Below are positions 8,530 to 17,408 of a DNA stretch of 34,543 bases, one piece after another; position 1 is the first letter of the stretch; the number at the start of each line of letters is the position of its first letter. Origin of the DNA: an uncultured Eubacteriales bacterium. Lineage in GTDB: Bacteria; Bacillota; Clostridia; Oscillospirales; Oscillospiraceae. The position numbers and the translations under genes are program-made. The notes under the pieces are model-generated. The model did not search any database and was not told the DNA's origin. It saw only the letters and a list, made by a program, of their open reading frames with translations. The DNA lies in contig USMI01000008.1 in the NCBI GenBank assembly GCA_900555735.1, forward strand, positions 1-34,543, given 5' to 3'.

Positions 8530-8751
8530 ATGAAAAAGCTTCTTGTTTCCTTGATCCTGTCTTTGGCACTGTGTCTGTCCTTGGCGACCAGCGCCCTTGC
8601 CGTCACCAGCCCGGAGCATCCCAATACGCCCGTGGATGATAAGCCCTCCTCCCCCCAGACCGGCTATGAGATGGGCATCGGCAGCGTGGCCGCGGCGGCT
8701 GTGCTGTGCGGCGGTATCGCAGTGATCACCGGCAAAAAGGCCCGCGACTGA
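8530..8751 (+). CDS. Very small secreted protein with SPQTG sorting signal
   Basis: This 73-residue protein consists almost entirely of targeting signals. A signal peptide ends at SALA (21-24). A proline-rich spacer of about 16 residues follows, then SPQTG (41-45), a hydrophobic helix (49-67) and the charged tail KKARD. This is the layout of a sortase substrate, and (S/N/P)PxTG motifs are the type recognised by class B sortases of Clostridia. A class B sortase gene follows 103 nt downstream, so it is the likely partner. After both cleavages only about 20 residues would remain on the wall. The open frame reaches further upstream, but ATG 8530 has a GGAGG site and a canonical signal peptide. 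Function of the mature part unknown. Confidence 0.8.
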   Translation: MKKLLVSLILSLALCLSLATSALAVTSPEHPNTPVDDKPSSPQTGYEMGIGSVAAAAVLCGGIAVITGKKARD

Positions 8752-8777
8752 TCCTGCCGCGGAAACAAACACATGAG

Positions 8778-8834
8778 GAAAAGCGTCCCATGAAAGGCTG
8801 CCTGAGGGCGTGCCGTTTATGGGGCGTTTTCTTG
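8778..8834 (+). terminator. Hairpin between SPQTG gene and sortase gene
   Basis: A long imperfect stem (GAAAAGCGTCCCAT with ATGGGGCGTTTTC, one bulge and one G-U pair) encloses an inner GGC/GCC helix. It ends in TTTTCTTGTT. It could act as an intrinsic, possibly leaky, terminator that makes the small surface protein more abundant than the sortase. Confidence 0.6.
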
Positions 8835-8854
8835 TTCCGGAAGGAGTATGACCC

Positions 8855-9631
8855 ATGAAAAAGCCTGTAAAGATCCTGCTGGGCTGCGTGTCGGCCGTGG
8901 CGGTGGTGCTGTGCGTGCTGTGCGTGCTGTTTATCGTGCAGTATGTCCGGGGCCAGTCCCTCAACGACCGGCTGGGCGGCGGCCTGACCTCCGCCATGCT
9001 GGCGGATATCACCGTGGATCCCGACAGCGACGTCCGCTATATGGAGACCGATATCGACTTTGACGAGCTGACCGCCCTCAACGACGAGATCTACGCATGG
9101 ATCGAGGTGCCCGGCACCGTCATCAACTACGCCGTGGTGCAGAGCAGGACCGACGATCTGTTTTACAACAATCACGGCGTGGACAAGGCGTATTTCTCCG
9201 GCGGCAGCATCTACTCCCAACGGCACAACAGCACGGACTTTCAGGACAGCATGACGGTGCTTTACGGCCACAACCGCCAGTCCCAGACCATGTTTGCCCA
9301 GCTGAACAACTTCGCCGACGCGGAATACTTTGCCGCCAACCGGGATATCTACATCTATACGCCGGATACGGTGTACCACTATGAGATCTTCGCCGCCTAT
9401 CCCCACTCCAGCGAGCATCTGCTGCTTTGCTATGACTTTGACGATCCCGGCCAGTTCAACGACTACTTCGCCTCGCTGGACGGTACCGTCAACGCCAACT
9501 ACCGCCGCGATTTGTTCCCGGAGTTCGGAGACAAGGTGCTGACACTGTCCACCTGCTATAAGCAGAACCGCCAGCAGCGCTATCTGGTGCAGGGCGTGCT
9601 GACCGAGCAGTTTACCGTGCTGAAGAAGTGA
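8855..9631 (+). CDS. srtB: Class B sortase
   Basis: This 258-residue membrane-bound transpeptidase would cleave a sorting motif between Thr and Gly and attach the protein to peptidoglycan. An N-terminal helix (9-30) anchors it. The catalytic residues are visible: His139 in LYGHN, Cys224 in TLSTC and an Arg at 239 or 242 in NRQQRYL. The WIEVPGTVINY segment (82-92) and a long insert before the Cys match class B. The start at 8855 has AAGGAG 8 nt upstream. The likely substrate is the SPQTG protein immediately upstream. The gene is followed 7 nt later by an LCP ligase gene, so wall anchoring and polymer attachment appear to be co-expressed. Confidence 0.93.
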   Translation: MKKPVKILLGCVSAVAVVLCVLCVLFIVQYVRGQSLNDRLGGGLTSAMLADITVDPDSDVRYMETDIDFDELTALNDEIYAWIEVPGTVINYAVVQSRTDDLFYNNHGVDKAYFSGGSIYSQRHNSTDFQDSMTVLYGHNRQSQTMFAQLNNFADAEYFAANRDIYIYTPDTVYHYEIFAAYPHSSEHLLLCYDFDDPGQFNDYFASLDGTVNANYRRDLFPEFGDKVLTLSTCYKQNRQQRYLVQGVLTEQFTVLKK

Positions 9632-9638
9632 GGGTTTC

Positions 9639-10694
9639 ATGGAAGAGCAGAAGCAACGCAAAAAACTGTCGCTGGGCCTGCGGCTGTTCATTATTTTGAT
9701 GGCGGTGACGCTGCTGCTGTGCGCCACGGTGTTCGGCATCTGGCTCCATGGCCGCAGCGTCCTGCGCAGTAAGACCGTCAAGGCCCCTGCCATTGACCAG
9801 AGCGACGACACCCAGCTGGACAGCTATACCATATACCGGGACGGCAAGTACTACCGCTATAAGGACGGCATGGTGAACCTGCTGCTGATGGGCGTGGACG
9901 CCGACGAGAAGTTCGACCAGCCCCAGGCCTACGGCGGCGACTATCAGGCGGACGTGATCCTTCTGGCGGCGCTGGATACGGTGAACGATCAGATGACGCT
10001 GATCTCTGTCTCCCGCGATACCATGTGCGATATCACCATTCTGGAGGACGACCAGCACCAGCAGGGCGTGGCCCGTGCCCAGATCGCCCTGTCCTACGCC
10101 TACGGCGACGGCCTGTCCGTCAGCTGTGAGCTGTGCCGCGAGGCGGTGTCCACCCTGTTCCACGGGCTGGAGATCGACGGCTACGGCGCGTTTTTCCTGG
10201 GTGGCGTGGGCAAGCTGAACGACGCCATGGGCGGCGTGACCGTGGCCGTGCCGCAGGATCTGCCCGGACTGGCGGTCTTTCGCGGTATGACGCCCGGCGG
10301 GACCGCCACCCTCACCGGAGAGCAGGCGCGGGCCTTCATCCAGTGGCGCGAGGAGACCGCCACCGGCAACGATGGCCGCATGCAGCGGCAAAAGCTGTTT
10401 TTACTGGGCGCCATCGACCAGCTGCGCCGGCAGATCAAGAGCAATCCCGCCAGCGTGCTGAGCCTGTACACCACCGTCAACGACTACATTCTCACCGACC
10501 TCGACCTGAGCCGCATCGTCTATCTGGCCACCGAGGCCGCCTCCATGCAGTTTTCCGGTGATATTCTCCGCGTACCCACGGGGGAGGGCACCGTCAGTGC
10601 CCAGAACCATCTGGAGCTTCCGGTGGACGAGGAGGGCCTGAACGACCTGATCCTGTCGGTTTTTTACGAGGAATTTATACCCGACGCCAATTGA
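9639..10694 (+). CDS. LytR-CpsA-Psr (LCP) family wall polymer ligase
   Basis: This 351-residue membrane protein has one N-terminal helix (13-34) and an extracytoplasmic LCP domain from about residue 78. LCP enzymes transfer teichoic acid or capsule from a lipid carrier to peptidoglycan. NLLLMGVDAD (80-89), ADVILLAALD (104-113) and SVSRDTM (123-129, with the conserved Arg126) fit the family core, and a GxxxFxW-like RAFIQWR segment lies further on. ATG 9639 follows GAGGG by 5 nt and is 7 nt from the sortase stop, indicating an operon. With the capsule genes transcribed divergently nearby, it is a candidate for attaching that capsule to the wall. Confidence 0.92.
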   Translation: MEEQKQRKKLSLGLRLFIILMAVTLLLCATVFGIWLHGRSVLRSKTVKAPAIDQSDDTQLDSYTIYRDGKYYRYKDGMVNLLLMGVDADEKFDQPQAYGGDYQADVILLAALDTVNDQMTLISVSRDTMCDITILEDDQHQQGVARAQIALSYAYGDGLSVSCELCREAVSTLFHGLEIDGYGAFFLGGVGKLNDAMGGVTVAVPQDLPGLAVFRGMTPGGTATLTGEQARAFIQWREETATGNDGRMQRQKLFLLGAIDQLRRQIKSNPASVLSLYTTVNDYILTDLDLSRIVYLATEAASMQFSGDILRVPTGEGTVSAQNHLELPVDEEGLNDLILSVFYEEFIPDAN

Positions 10695-10704
10695 GCCATG
10701 CCCC

Positions 10705-10736
10705 AGCGCCCGCCGTTCACACGGCGGGCGCTTTTT
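10705..10736 (+). terminator. Intrinsic terminator after LCP gene
   Basis: A perfect 12-bp GC-rich stem (AGCGCCCGCCGT and its complement), a TCAC loop and then TTTT. It ends the SPQTG-sortase-LCP unit. Confidence 0.92.
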
Positions 10737-10792
10737 GTGCGTTTTGCACGCAAATGGGACGTAGATTTTTCTGTAATATCAGATAAAAACTA

Positions 10793-10821
10793 TTGCAAAA
10801 ACCGGTAAAATGAAGTAAACT
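10793..10821 (+). promoter_or_regulatory. Promoter of the GH20 surface protein operon
   Basis: TTGCAA, 17 nt, TAAACT predict a start near 10828. That gives a leader of about 87 nt before the small ORF at 10915. The leader contains a direct repeat GGCGTAC (about 10871 and 10894) that may be a regulator site. Confidence 0.7.
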
Positions 10822-10914
10822 GAATCGTGAATAAGTATCGGTTTTCTTCGACTGAACTATTCGGTCAAACGGCGTACCGCAAGCGCGATTATCGGCGTAC
10901 AGGAGAGTGAGAGC

Positions 10915-11001
10915 ATGAAAAACGTGAAGCTTCAAACCATACGCGGCCCATGCGGACGGGCGGCATCGCGGAAAGATTATCAGAAAGGATTGAGAAAATG
11001 A
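10915..11001 (+). CDS. 28-codon small ORF coupled to the GH20 gene
   Basis: This short basic ORF begins MKNVKLQTIR and ends KGLRK. It has its own good ribosome site (AGGAG, 9 nt before ATG 10915). Its TGA overlaps the ATG of the large surface protein in an ATGA arrangement, which usually couples translation. No signal peptide or known motif is visible. It may be a leader peptide that controls loading of ribosomes on the 5.4-kb gene, or a free small protein. Seen directly: start site, length and stop overlap. Its function is unknown. Confidence 0.5.
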   Translation: MKNVKLQTIRGPCGRAASRKDYQKGLRK

Positions 11002-14000
11002 TGAACCAGACAAAAAAGCATACGACAAGTAAAAAGCTTCTGGCTCTGCTTCTGGCGCTGATCATGACGGTCAGCCTGCTGCCCATGTCCGTATTCGCGG
11101 CGGAAATGGGCGCAGAAACGCCCGTTGTCGAGGGGCAGACCCAGCAGGACGCCGCGCCTGTGCAGGAGCCTGAGGCGGACAACGGCGAAGAGGACGCGGA
11201 CGTCCAGCCCGCGGAGGATGACGCTGACGCGGCGGACGACGGTGTTGCGGCCTTTGCCGCCGACGGTGTTGCCGTCCAGACGGACGCAACGCTTGAATCT
11301 CGCATCGTCCATCTGGACTGCGGCCGCAAGTATTTCAGCGTCGATTATATCAAGGCGGTTTTGAAGACCATGGCCGAAAACGGCTTCAATCAGCTGGAGC
11401 TGGCTTTCGGCAATGGCGGCCTGCGCTTTGTGCTGGACGAGATGGACATTAAGTCCGGGGACTCCACACTGCATAACAGTGCTGACGTAAAAGCAGCCAT
11501 CTTGGAAGGCAATAAAAACTTCTATGATGATCCCAATGGAAACGCTTTGACAGAGACTGATATGAAAGCGATCATCACCTATGCCAATAAAGTAGGCGTT
11601 GAGATCGTTCCCCTGCTGAATATGCCCGGCCATATGGACGGCATTCTCGGCAGCAGTCTGTTTTCCCAGTATAAGCTGAGCGGATCTGATGGATCCCTTG
11701 ACCTGAATAATTTCTATGCGATTGACTTCAGTCTGGCATTGCTGAAGCTGTATGTGGATTGGTTTAAAACATATGGCAACAGCAACTATTTCAACTTTGG
11801 CGCGGATGAGTATGGACAGGGAATCCGGAACCCCTATATTGAGTCCAGCGTGGCAAAGGTCACATATAACCAGCTGATCAGTTACATGAACGATTGCGCT
11901 GATGTTATTGAAGGCCAAAGCATGGTGGCGCGCTGCTTCAATGATTTTGTATGCTATAATAAGCGCACAACCTGCAATCTTTATAAAACCGTTCAGGTAT
12001 GCTATTGGTCGAATCAGTGGAATGGCAGCGAATATAACACGCCGGACGTGATCCAAAATGCCGGATACACAATGATCAATACCAATCAGAAGTGGTATTT
12101 TGTTCCCAGCAAGGCGGACGAATATGGCAAGAGTACTGTTCTGAGCAACTTCAACAGTTTTGACGTTACGAAGTATCAGAATATTAAGAGCGGCTACAAC
12201 CCCACCAGCACGACGTATACAGAGATTCCTGTAGGCACAACAAATGTGGGTGCCATGTTCTGCGTGTGGTGTGACACGCCGTCTGTTGACGTTGCTTTGT
12301 CCGATGTGCAGGAGCTGATCGCCGCCATGGCGGATGCCAATCCCAGCTATTTCACCAAGAAGACTGTACCCGAAGAGCCTGAAACGCCTGTGATCAAGCA
12401 GGATGATACGACGGTCAGCGACGGCAAGGTTCAGGTCGCGATGGGCGCCACGACAACCCTGACGCTGTCGGGCGGCGCGACCGCAACCTGGAGCTCCTCC
12501 AACGAGAAGATTCTGACGCTGAAAGCGGTTTCTGCGACTCGCGCGGCAGTGCAGAGCACAAATGCGGTGCAGGTCGTTCCTGTGGCAACGGGTACGGCTA
12601 CTGTTACCGCGAAATTGGACGATGGCACAAAGCTTTCTACGGACGTTACCGTAACGGCCGCACCGGAAAAAGAGAAGGAATATGTTACTGTGCAGCAGGG
12701 GAAGACCTCTGACACGTATGAACAGACTGGCGATCATACGGGCGCGTACAGTGACGAGTATGCCGCGGTTACGACGACAACAGAAACCGAGCCCGCCGGA
12801 AAACGTTATGAGTCCGCGAAGCTGGCTGCCGGGACATTCTATATTTCTAATGCCTTCAGCGTACAAGACAATGCCACGCTGTCTGAGCTGACCTTCGAGA
12901 ACGCTGGCAGCGGCCAGTACTATATCAAGGACAGCAATGGACAATATGTATATCCGGACGCAACGTATAGTTATGGGTGGTCGTACAGTGTTAGTACGGG
13001 AAAAACAGCGGTCAACGTAACGAAAAATACGGATGGTAGCGTAACTATTTCGAAAGCGGTTAGTCAGTCGTATTATGTTTGGACATACAACACCACGGCT
13101 TATCTGACGATCAGCGGTTCTACATTTTCCGCATCTGGTAATTCCTCGAACATTTACCTCTATAATCAGGTAAACGTACCGGGCGACACAAAGACGAGCA
13201 TTACCTTCAAGGGCCTGCAGCTTGTGGAGGATCGGGTGTACACCATCGGTAATGTGGAGTACCATGTCACGGTGACGAAAATCGATCCGAGCCAGTATAC
13301 CGTGGACATCAACCTGTGGATCACAAACGGCGGCGTTGTGCCGACTGGATGGAGCGCCGGCAAGCCCAGCGACTTTGTCCTTGACGATCAGGTGAACAAT
13401 GGCACCAACTATACTAATATGGCGTACCGCACGGTCAGCGCGGCGCAATATGGGTTCTACAGTGAAAAGGGCAATGAGCTGAAAGCAATTCTGGAGGGGA
13501 CTCTTACCGGTACGGCATCGAATAAAGGCGACTCTACGTCTGGAGCAGTGACAGTGGATGTCGAATACTGGAAATCCGCCTATCATGATTCCAGTGTAAG
13601 ACAGGAATATGACGGTTGGACGAACCACTCGGAGGACGGTATCGAGATCAAGTACCTCCGTTATTGGGATGATACTTGGGCCTATTCTGTTGACGGCAAG
13701 TCCTGGGTAGCCATTAGCGATATCAGTGCGACTGACAGATCGAAGAACCAGCTGGCGATCTTCTATCGTCAGTCTACGACGATCACGGATGAAGTGGAGA
13801 CGAAGGTCGTGGACTGGGGCCCGATTAAGTACAACGCGAATCAGTCGCTGCTGGACTTTGCCGTAAAGTATGAGACTGGCGATATAACGCCGACCAGCTT
13901 CCCGGTAACAGGTAAAACGATAGGCTTCGACTGCCCGACTAATCAGACGACGAATGGCTATGTCGTAAAGGAAGGTAGCAATTACTACCGCGTCGTGCAC

Positions 14001-16370
14001 GGTATCGCCGGTGTGGAGACCTCGAATTATGAGGTTTACATGATCACCCTGACGCCGAGCAATGATAGTCACGGCACGACAATTACCAGCACTAGCAGCT
14101 ACACTTACGCTGGCACCGAGAAGGTCGCATGGGCCAAGACCGAAGCAGACGCGGAAAACTCCGGCCTGCCGCTGGTGGATGATGGTGTTACAACCGTTAC
14201 CTATGGCGGAGAACCTTATCTGAGTCAGGTCAAGATCTATCAGAAGCAGGGACTTCTGGTCACCTATTATGTCCGTGCCAAGGTTACCGCGGATTCTCTG
14301 ACGGTTCACTACATCAACAAGACGCTGAACAATACCGAGTTCTACAGCTATAATATCGCGGTTGCAGAGAACACGAAGTTTAAGGATCCCATCACGCTGG
14401 ATCCTTCCAACTGGAAGAATTATCTTATTAACGGCGAAGTAACGAACATTTACGGCAAAGAGCAGAGAATTACGGCGGACTTGAGCCAGATGCCCGAGAT
14501 CGACGCAAAATATCGCTATGCCATCTACACCTGTGAAAGTGTTGAGCGCCGGGATGATAAGAATGTGTACCTGTACTATGTCTTCAGCAACGAGACAAGC
14601 TTTGTGGTGGACTTCGGCCTGAATTTGGTGATCCCCCTGAGTAGACTAAGTGAGGCTTTGAATAATGCCACGATTCAAACGGTAACTGTCAGCGGCGCAA
14701 AATGCGGCAAGACGGTATATGATACCGCCAACAAGCAGATCACCTACCAGCCTACAAAGACCATCGATGATGTTGAGAAACTGAGCGTTGAGATTACCGG
14801 TAGGATCCAGTATACCGATGAAACCGGCGCTACGGTAGAAAAAGAGAGTACGGTCAGCTTCCTCGTCAACATCATCCCTGCCTCCACCGTCTACTATGAG
14901 GACAGCTTTGCGACGTTTAACAGCGGCGCAGGCGCGGCGGCTGATGCTAGGTGGAGCACCGCCGGTACCGAGCAGACTGCAAACCAGTTGCTGGAAGTGT
15001 TGGGCGACAAGAAGAACCTTTACGGTTACGATAAGGCTTATGAGAACTGCACCACATTCTCCATGGGCAGCGCTCACAAGGTAACCGTGACCGCCGATAT
15101 GGCTAAGAACTGGGCGAATAACGCTGACAGTGCTTGGCCCACCGCCACCTTTACCTTCAAGGGTACCGGTTTTGATGTCATCTCCCTGACTGATAACGTC
15201 TCTGGCGTTATCACCTGCGAGGTGAAGAACTCTAAGGGTGAAAAGGTCTACAGCACGTTTATCAACAACTACTATGGGTATAAGTATGAGAACGGCAGCT
15301 TCGTTGAGGCGGCAAACGGCTCCAACAACAAGCTCTATCAGCTTCCTATTATCAAGGTCGCTGGTCAGCCTTATGATACCTATACCGTCACCTTGACGGC
15401 AGCTTACGGCGAGTACTTCGACAAGACCGGTGATAGTCGGTATAGCTTCTGGCTGGATGCCATCCGGGTGTATGATCCCATGGGAAAGAACTATGCGGGT
15501 TATAACGAGAAGAATGAGAAGGAAGGCTATCCGCAGTACTTTGAGCTGCGCGATGCACTTGCAAAGACAGAAGAAGGCAACTATAAGGCTGTTCTGATCG
15601 AGGGTAAGGATGCGGCAGAGCAGACCGATTATAGGAACTTTGGCCCCAACCATGAGGTATATCTGGCGAAGGCTCAGACGCTTGCCTTTAAGCTGGATGG
15701 CGATTGGAGCAAGATCGCTACCGTTCAGTTGGGCCTGAAGGCTGTTGACGGTGCGGCAACTTACACGATCGGCAACGCCGCAGATAAGAAGGTCAATACT
15801 GCCACCGATATGTATTACGACATCACAGAGTCGGCAAAGAGCGGCACGATCCTGATCCGCAATACCGGTGATGCGATCCTGTCTCTGACAAATGTCAAGG
15901 TGACCTTTAAAGAGCAAGCGACGGCATCGCTTGCAATCATGAGCGATACGGCAATCAATGAAGCTGTGCAAATGGTGCGTGCCATGTATGCGCCGGAAGA
16001 AGTGCAGCCCTTCACGCCGGAGCGCTTTGAGGCCAGCTGGAACCGCAGCAGCGTCAGGGCCGGTGAGAAGGCCACCCTGACCGTCAAGACCTCTGAGGAT
16101 GTGGAGGCCATCACGGTGGATGGTGTAACCATCGACACCTATCGCACCCGCACCCAGCGTACCGGTTGGGGCTGGAACGCCAAGAAGGTGACGTACCGCG
16201 AGTTTACCTACACCATTACCGCCAGCGAGACCGCCGATCATGAGATCGTGGCTGTCAACGCCGAGGGTACGGCCAGCGAGGCCATCACTGCGACGCTGAC
16301 GGTGCGGGCCGCCGCCCAGCGTCCCGGTATCGGCGGTTGGCTGAATAAGCTTTTCAGCCGTTGGTTCTGA
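10998..16370 (+). CDS. Large secreted GH20-type beta-N-acetylhexosaminidase
   Basis: This 1790-residue secreted protein starts with a signal peptide (cleavage near SVFA, 31-34) and an acidic Ala/Asp/Glu-rich linker (35-95). A GH20-type catalytic domain follows at about 100-450: LDCGRKYF (107-114), NMPGHMDG (208-215), and the catalytic Asp270-Glu271 pair in NFGADEYG, then CYWSNQW (335-341). The layout resembles the StrH branch, which removes terminal GlcNAc from host glycans. A Big_2-like Ig domain lies at 465-555. Several unassigned beta-rich modules fill 560-1300. A carbohydrate-binding-like region lies at 1300-1500, and a C-terminal Ig-like unit at 1675-1770. The protein ends in an aromatic/basic stretch (GGWLNKLFSRWF) without an LPxTG signal, so anchoring is unclear. 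The start is supported by AAAGGA 8 nt upstream. Confidence 0.85.
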   Translation: MMNQTKKHTTSKKLLALLLALIMTVSLLPMSVFAAEMGAETPVVEGQTQQDAAPVQEPEADNGEEDADVQPAEDDADAADDGVAAFAADGVAVQTDATLESRIVHLDCGRKYFSVDYIKAVLKTMAENGFNQLELAFGNGGLRFVLDEMDIKSGDSTLHNSADVKAAILEGNKNFYDDPNGNALTETDMKAIITYANKVGVEIVPLLNMPGHMDGILGSSLFSQYKLSGSDGSLDLNNFYAIDFSLALLKLYVDWFKTYGNSNYFNFGADEYGQGIRNPYIESSVAKVTYNQLISYMNDCADVIEGQSMVARCFNDFVCYNKRTTCNLYKTVQVCYWSNQWNGSEYNTPDVIQNAGYTMINTNQKWYFVPSKADEYGKSTVLSNFNSFDVTKYQNIKSGYNPTSTTYTEIPVGTTNVGAMFCVWCDTPSVDVALSDVQELIAAMADANPSYFTKKTVPEEPETPVIKQDDTTVSDGKVQVAMGATTTLTLSGGATATWSSSNEKILTLKAVSATRAAVQSTNAVQVVPVATGTATVTAKLDDGTKLSTDVTVTAAPEKEKEYVTVQQGKTSDTYEQTGDHTGAYSDEYAAVTTTTETEPAGKRYESAKLAAGTFYISNAFSVQDNATLSELTFENAGSGQYYIKDSNGQYVYPDATYSYGWSYSVSTGKTAVNVTKNTDGSVTISKAVSQSYYVWTYNTTAYLTISGSTFSASGNSSNIYLYNQVNVPGDTKTSITFKGLQLVEDRVYTIGNVEYHVTVTKIDPSQYTVDINLWITNGGVVPTGWSAGKPSDFVLDDQVNNGTNYTNMAYRTVSAAQYGFYSEKGNELKAILEGTLTGTASNKGDSTSGAVTVDVEYWKSAYHDSSVRQEYDGWTNHSEDGIEIKYLRYWDDTWAYSVDGKSWVAISDISATDRSKNQLAIFYRQSTTITDEVETKVVDWGPIKYNANQSLLDFAVKYETGDITPTSFPVTGKTIGFDCPTNQTTNGYVVKEGSNYYRVVHGIAGVETSNYEVYMITLTPSNDSHGTTITSTSSYTYAGTEKVAWAKTEADAENSGLPLVDDGVTTVTYGGEPYLSQVKIYQKQGLLVTYYVRAKVTADSLTVHYINKTLNNTEFYSYNIAVAENTKFKDPITLDPSNWKNYLINGEVTNIYGKEQRITADLSQMPEIDAKYRYAIYTCESVERRDDKNVYLYYVFSNETSFVVDFGLNLVIPLSRLSEALNNATIQTVTVSGAKCGKTVYDTANKQITYQPTKTIDDVEKLSVEITGRIQYTDETGATVEKESTVSFLVNIIPASTVYYEDSFATFNSGAGAAADARWSTAGTEQTANQLLEVLGDKKNLYGYDKAYENCTTFSMGSAHKVTVTADMAKNWANNADSAWPTATFTFKGTGFDVISLTDNVSGVITCEVKNSKGEKVYSTFINNYYGYKYENGSFVEAANGSNNKLYQLPIIKVAGQPYDTYTVTLTAAYGEYFDKTGDSRYSFWLDAIRVYDPMGKNYAGYNEKNEKEGYPQYFELRDALAKTEEGNYKAVLIEGKDAAEQTDYRNFGPNHEVYLAKAQTLAFKLDGDWSKIATVQLGLKAVDGAATYTIGNAADKKVNTATDMYYDITESAKSGTILIRNTGDAILSLTNVKVTFKEQATASLAIMSDTAINEAVQMVRAMYAPEEVQPFTPERFEASWNRSSVRAGEKATLTVKTSEDVEAITVDGVTIDTYRTRTQRTGWGWNAKKVTYREFTYTITASETADHEIVAVNAEGTASEAITATLTVRAAAQRPGIGGWLNKLFSRWF

Positions 16371-16388
16371 GAAAGGAGTGAATGAACA

Positions 16389-16613
16389 ATGAAGAAATCT
16401 TATGTGAAGCCTCAGGTTCTCTTCGAGAACTTTGAACTCAGTGCCAATATTGCCGCAGGATGTGGATCTCCAATTAATCATGGGATGGATAATTGTCAAC
16501 CTCTTGCTGGGATAGTTTTGTTTGTAGAAAAGCCAACATGCGAATTTGTTCCGGAAGACTATGGCCTTTGCTATCAGACCTCAACAGATACGACAAGAAT
16601 CTTCACATCCTGA
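16389..16613 (+). CDS. Putative RiPP precursor peptide, four cysteines
   Basis: This 74-residue peptide begins MKKSYVKPQVLFENF and continues ELSANIAAGCG. That is a leader-like N-terminus ending in a small-residue/Gly stretch before the first Cys. Cysteines are at 25, 36, 51 and 61, spread over the C-terminal part. There is no signal peptide. I recall this leader style in short peptides of gut Clostridia, but no named family is claimed. It sits 18 nt after the GH20 gene with an AAAGGAG site and is followed by a strong terminator, then by HprK-like, radical SAM and PqqD genes. Context suggests it is the substrate that is modified and exported. Its DNA is strikingly AT-rich: 51 G/C in 120 nt at 16441-16560, against 41 in 60 at 17461-17520. 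Confidence 0.7.
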   Translation: MKKSYVKPQVLFENFELSANIAAGCGSPINHGMDNCQPLAGIVLFVEKPTCEFVPEDYGLCYQTSTDTTRIFTS

Positions 16614-16632
16614 CCCCCTTTCCCCCACAACA

Positions 16633-16666
16633 AAAGTGCCCTGCCCGCGCGGGCGGGGCACTTTTT
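16633..16666 (+). terminator. Strong terminator after the precursor peptide gene
   Basis: A 16-bp stem (AAAGTGCCCTGCCCGC paired with its near-perfect complement, one G-U) with a minimal loop runs into TTTTT. No promoter is evident between it and the lipoprotein gene, so the downstream enzymes probably depend on read-through. Confidence 0.92.
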
Positions 16667-16712
16667 CCCTGAATTGCCGCTATTACAGATGGCGGACGCA
16701 AAGGAGAACACC

Positions 16713-17408
16713 ATGAAACGTTTTTGCAAGCTATTCGCGCTGCTGCTGGCGCTGGCACTGGCGCTGACCGCCTGCGGCGGCGGGGCCGGTGACGACGGCG
16801 ATGCGGCCAATAACGGCCAGAGCGGCGATAACACCGCACCGGAGGAGATGACGATGGATCTGGGGTATCACCTGACCCTGATGAACGTCAGTCACTATGC
16901 CGGGGCCTTCGTAGAGGACGGCAGCGACGACGTCGTGTCCGACGTGATGGTCATTACGGTGCGCAACGACGGCGACAAAACGGTGCAGTATGCCCACATC
17001 ACCCTGACAGTGGGCGAGACGGCGTATGAGTTCGATCTGACGACATTGCCCGTGGGCGCGTCCGCCTATCTGCTGGAGCTGTCCCGCCAGACTGAGCCGG
17101 AGAGCACGGAGGGCATGACAGCTGACGTCAGCGCCTATGCCGTCTTCGAGACGGAGCCGACCCTGTGCAGCGACGTGCTGGAGATCGAGACGCAGGATAC
17201 CGCCATCACCATCACCAACAAGTCCGACAGCGACATCACCGGCCAGATCTACGTCTATTACAAGATCACCAACGGCGACATGTATCTGGGCGGTATTACC
17301 TACCGGGTCGGCACGAACGGGCTGAAGGCGAGCGAGAGCACCACCTGCTACGCCGGACACTTTTCGACTGATTACAGCAAGTTGATGTTTGCCACTTATG
17401 TACAGTGA
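16713..17408 (+). CDS. Lipoprotein of the RiPP-like locus, function unknown
   Basis: This 231-residue protein has a type II signal peptide with lipobox LTAC (lipid-attached Cys near residue 22), followed by a Gly/Asp/Asn-rich linker. The remainder is predicted beta-rich. It contains two related segments with the pattern 'VITVRNDGDKTVQYAHITL' and 'TITNKSDSDITGQIYVYY', which look like duplicated Ig/FxLYD-like beta units. ATG 16713 has AAGGAG 6 nt upstream. The gene overlaps the HprK-like gene by 11 nt, so it belongs to the modification operon. A role in capture, immunity or sensing of the exported peptide is possible but only inferred. Confidence 0.75.
   Translation: MKRFCKLFALLLALALALTACGGGAGDDGDAANNGQSGDNTAPEEMTMDLGYHLTLMNVSHYAGAFVEDGSDDVVSDVMVITVRNDGDKTVQYAHITLTVGETAYEFDLTTLPVGASAYLLELSRQTEPESTEGMTADVSAYAVFETEPTLCSDVLEIETQDTAITITNKSDSDITGQIYVYYKITNGDMYLGGITYRVGTNGLKASESTTCYAGHFSTDYSKLMFATYVQ

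Noticed and set aside
8274..8624. 117-codon N-terminal extension of the epimerase
   Set aside because: It overlaps its own promoter (TATAAT at 8323-8328) and the divergent gene; family members begin at the first membrane helix.
10980..14309. 1109-codon open frame on the minus strand under the GH20 gene
   Set aside because: The plus-strand frame has a signal peptide, GH20 catalytic motifs and a ribosome site; the antisense frame has none of these.
14646..16499. 617-codon antisense frame crossing the GH20 end and the peptide gene
   Set aside because: Same reasons; it also runs across two real genes.
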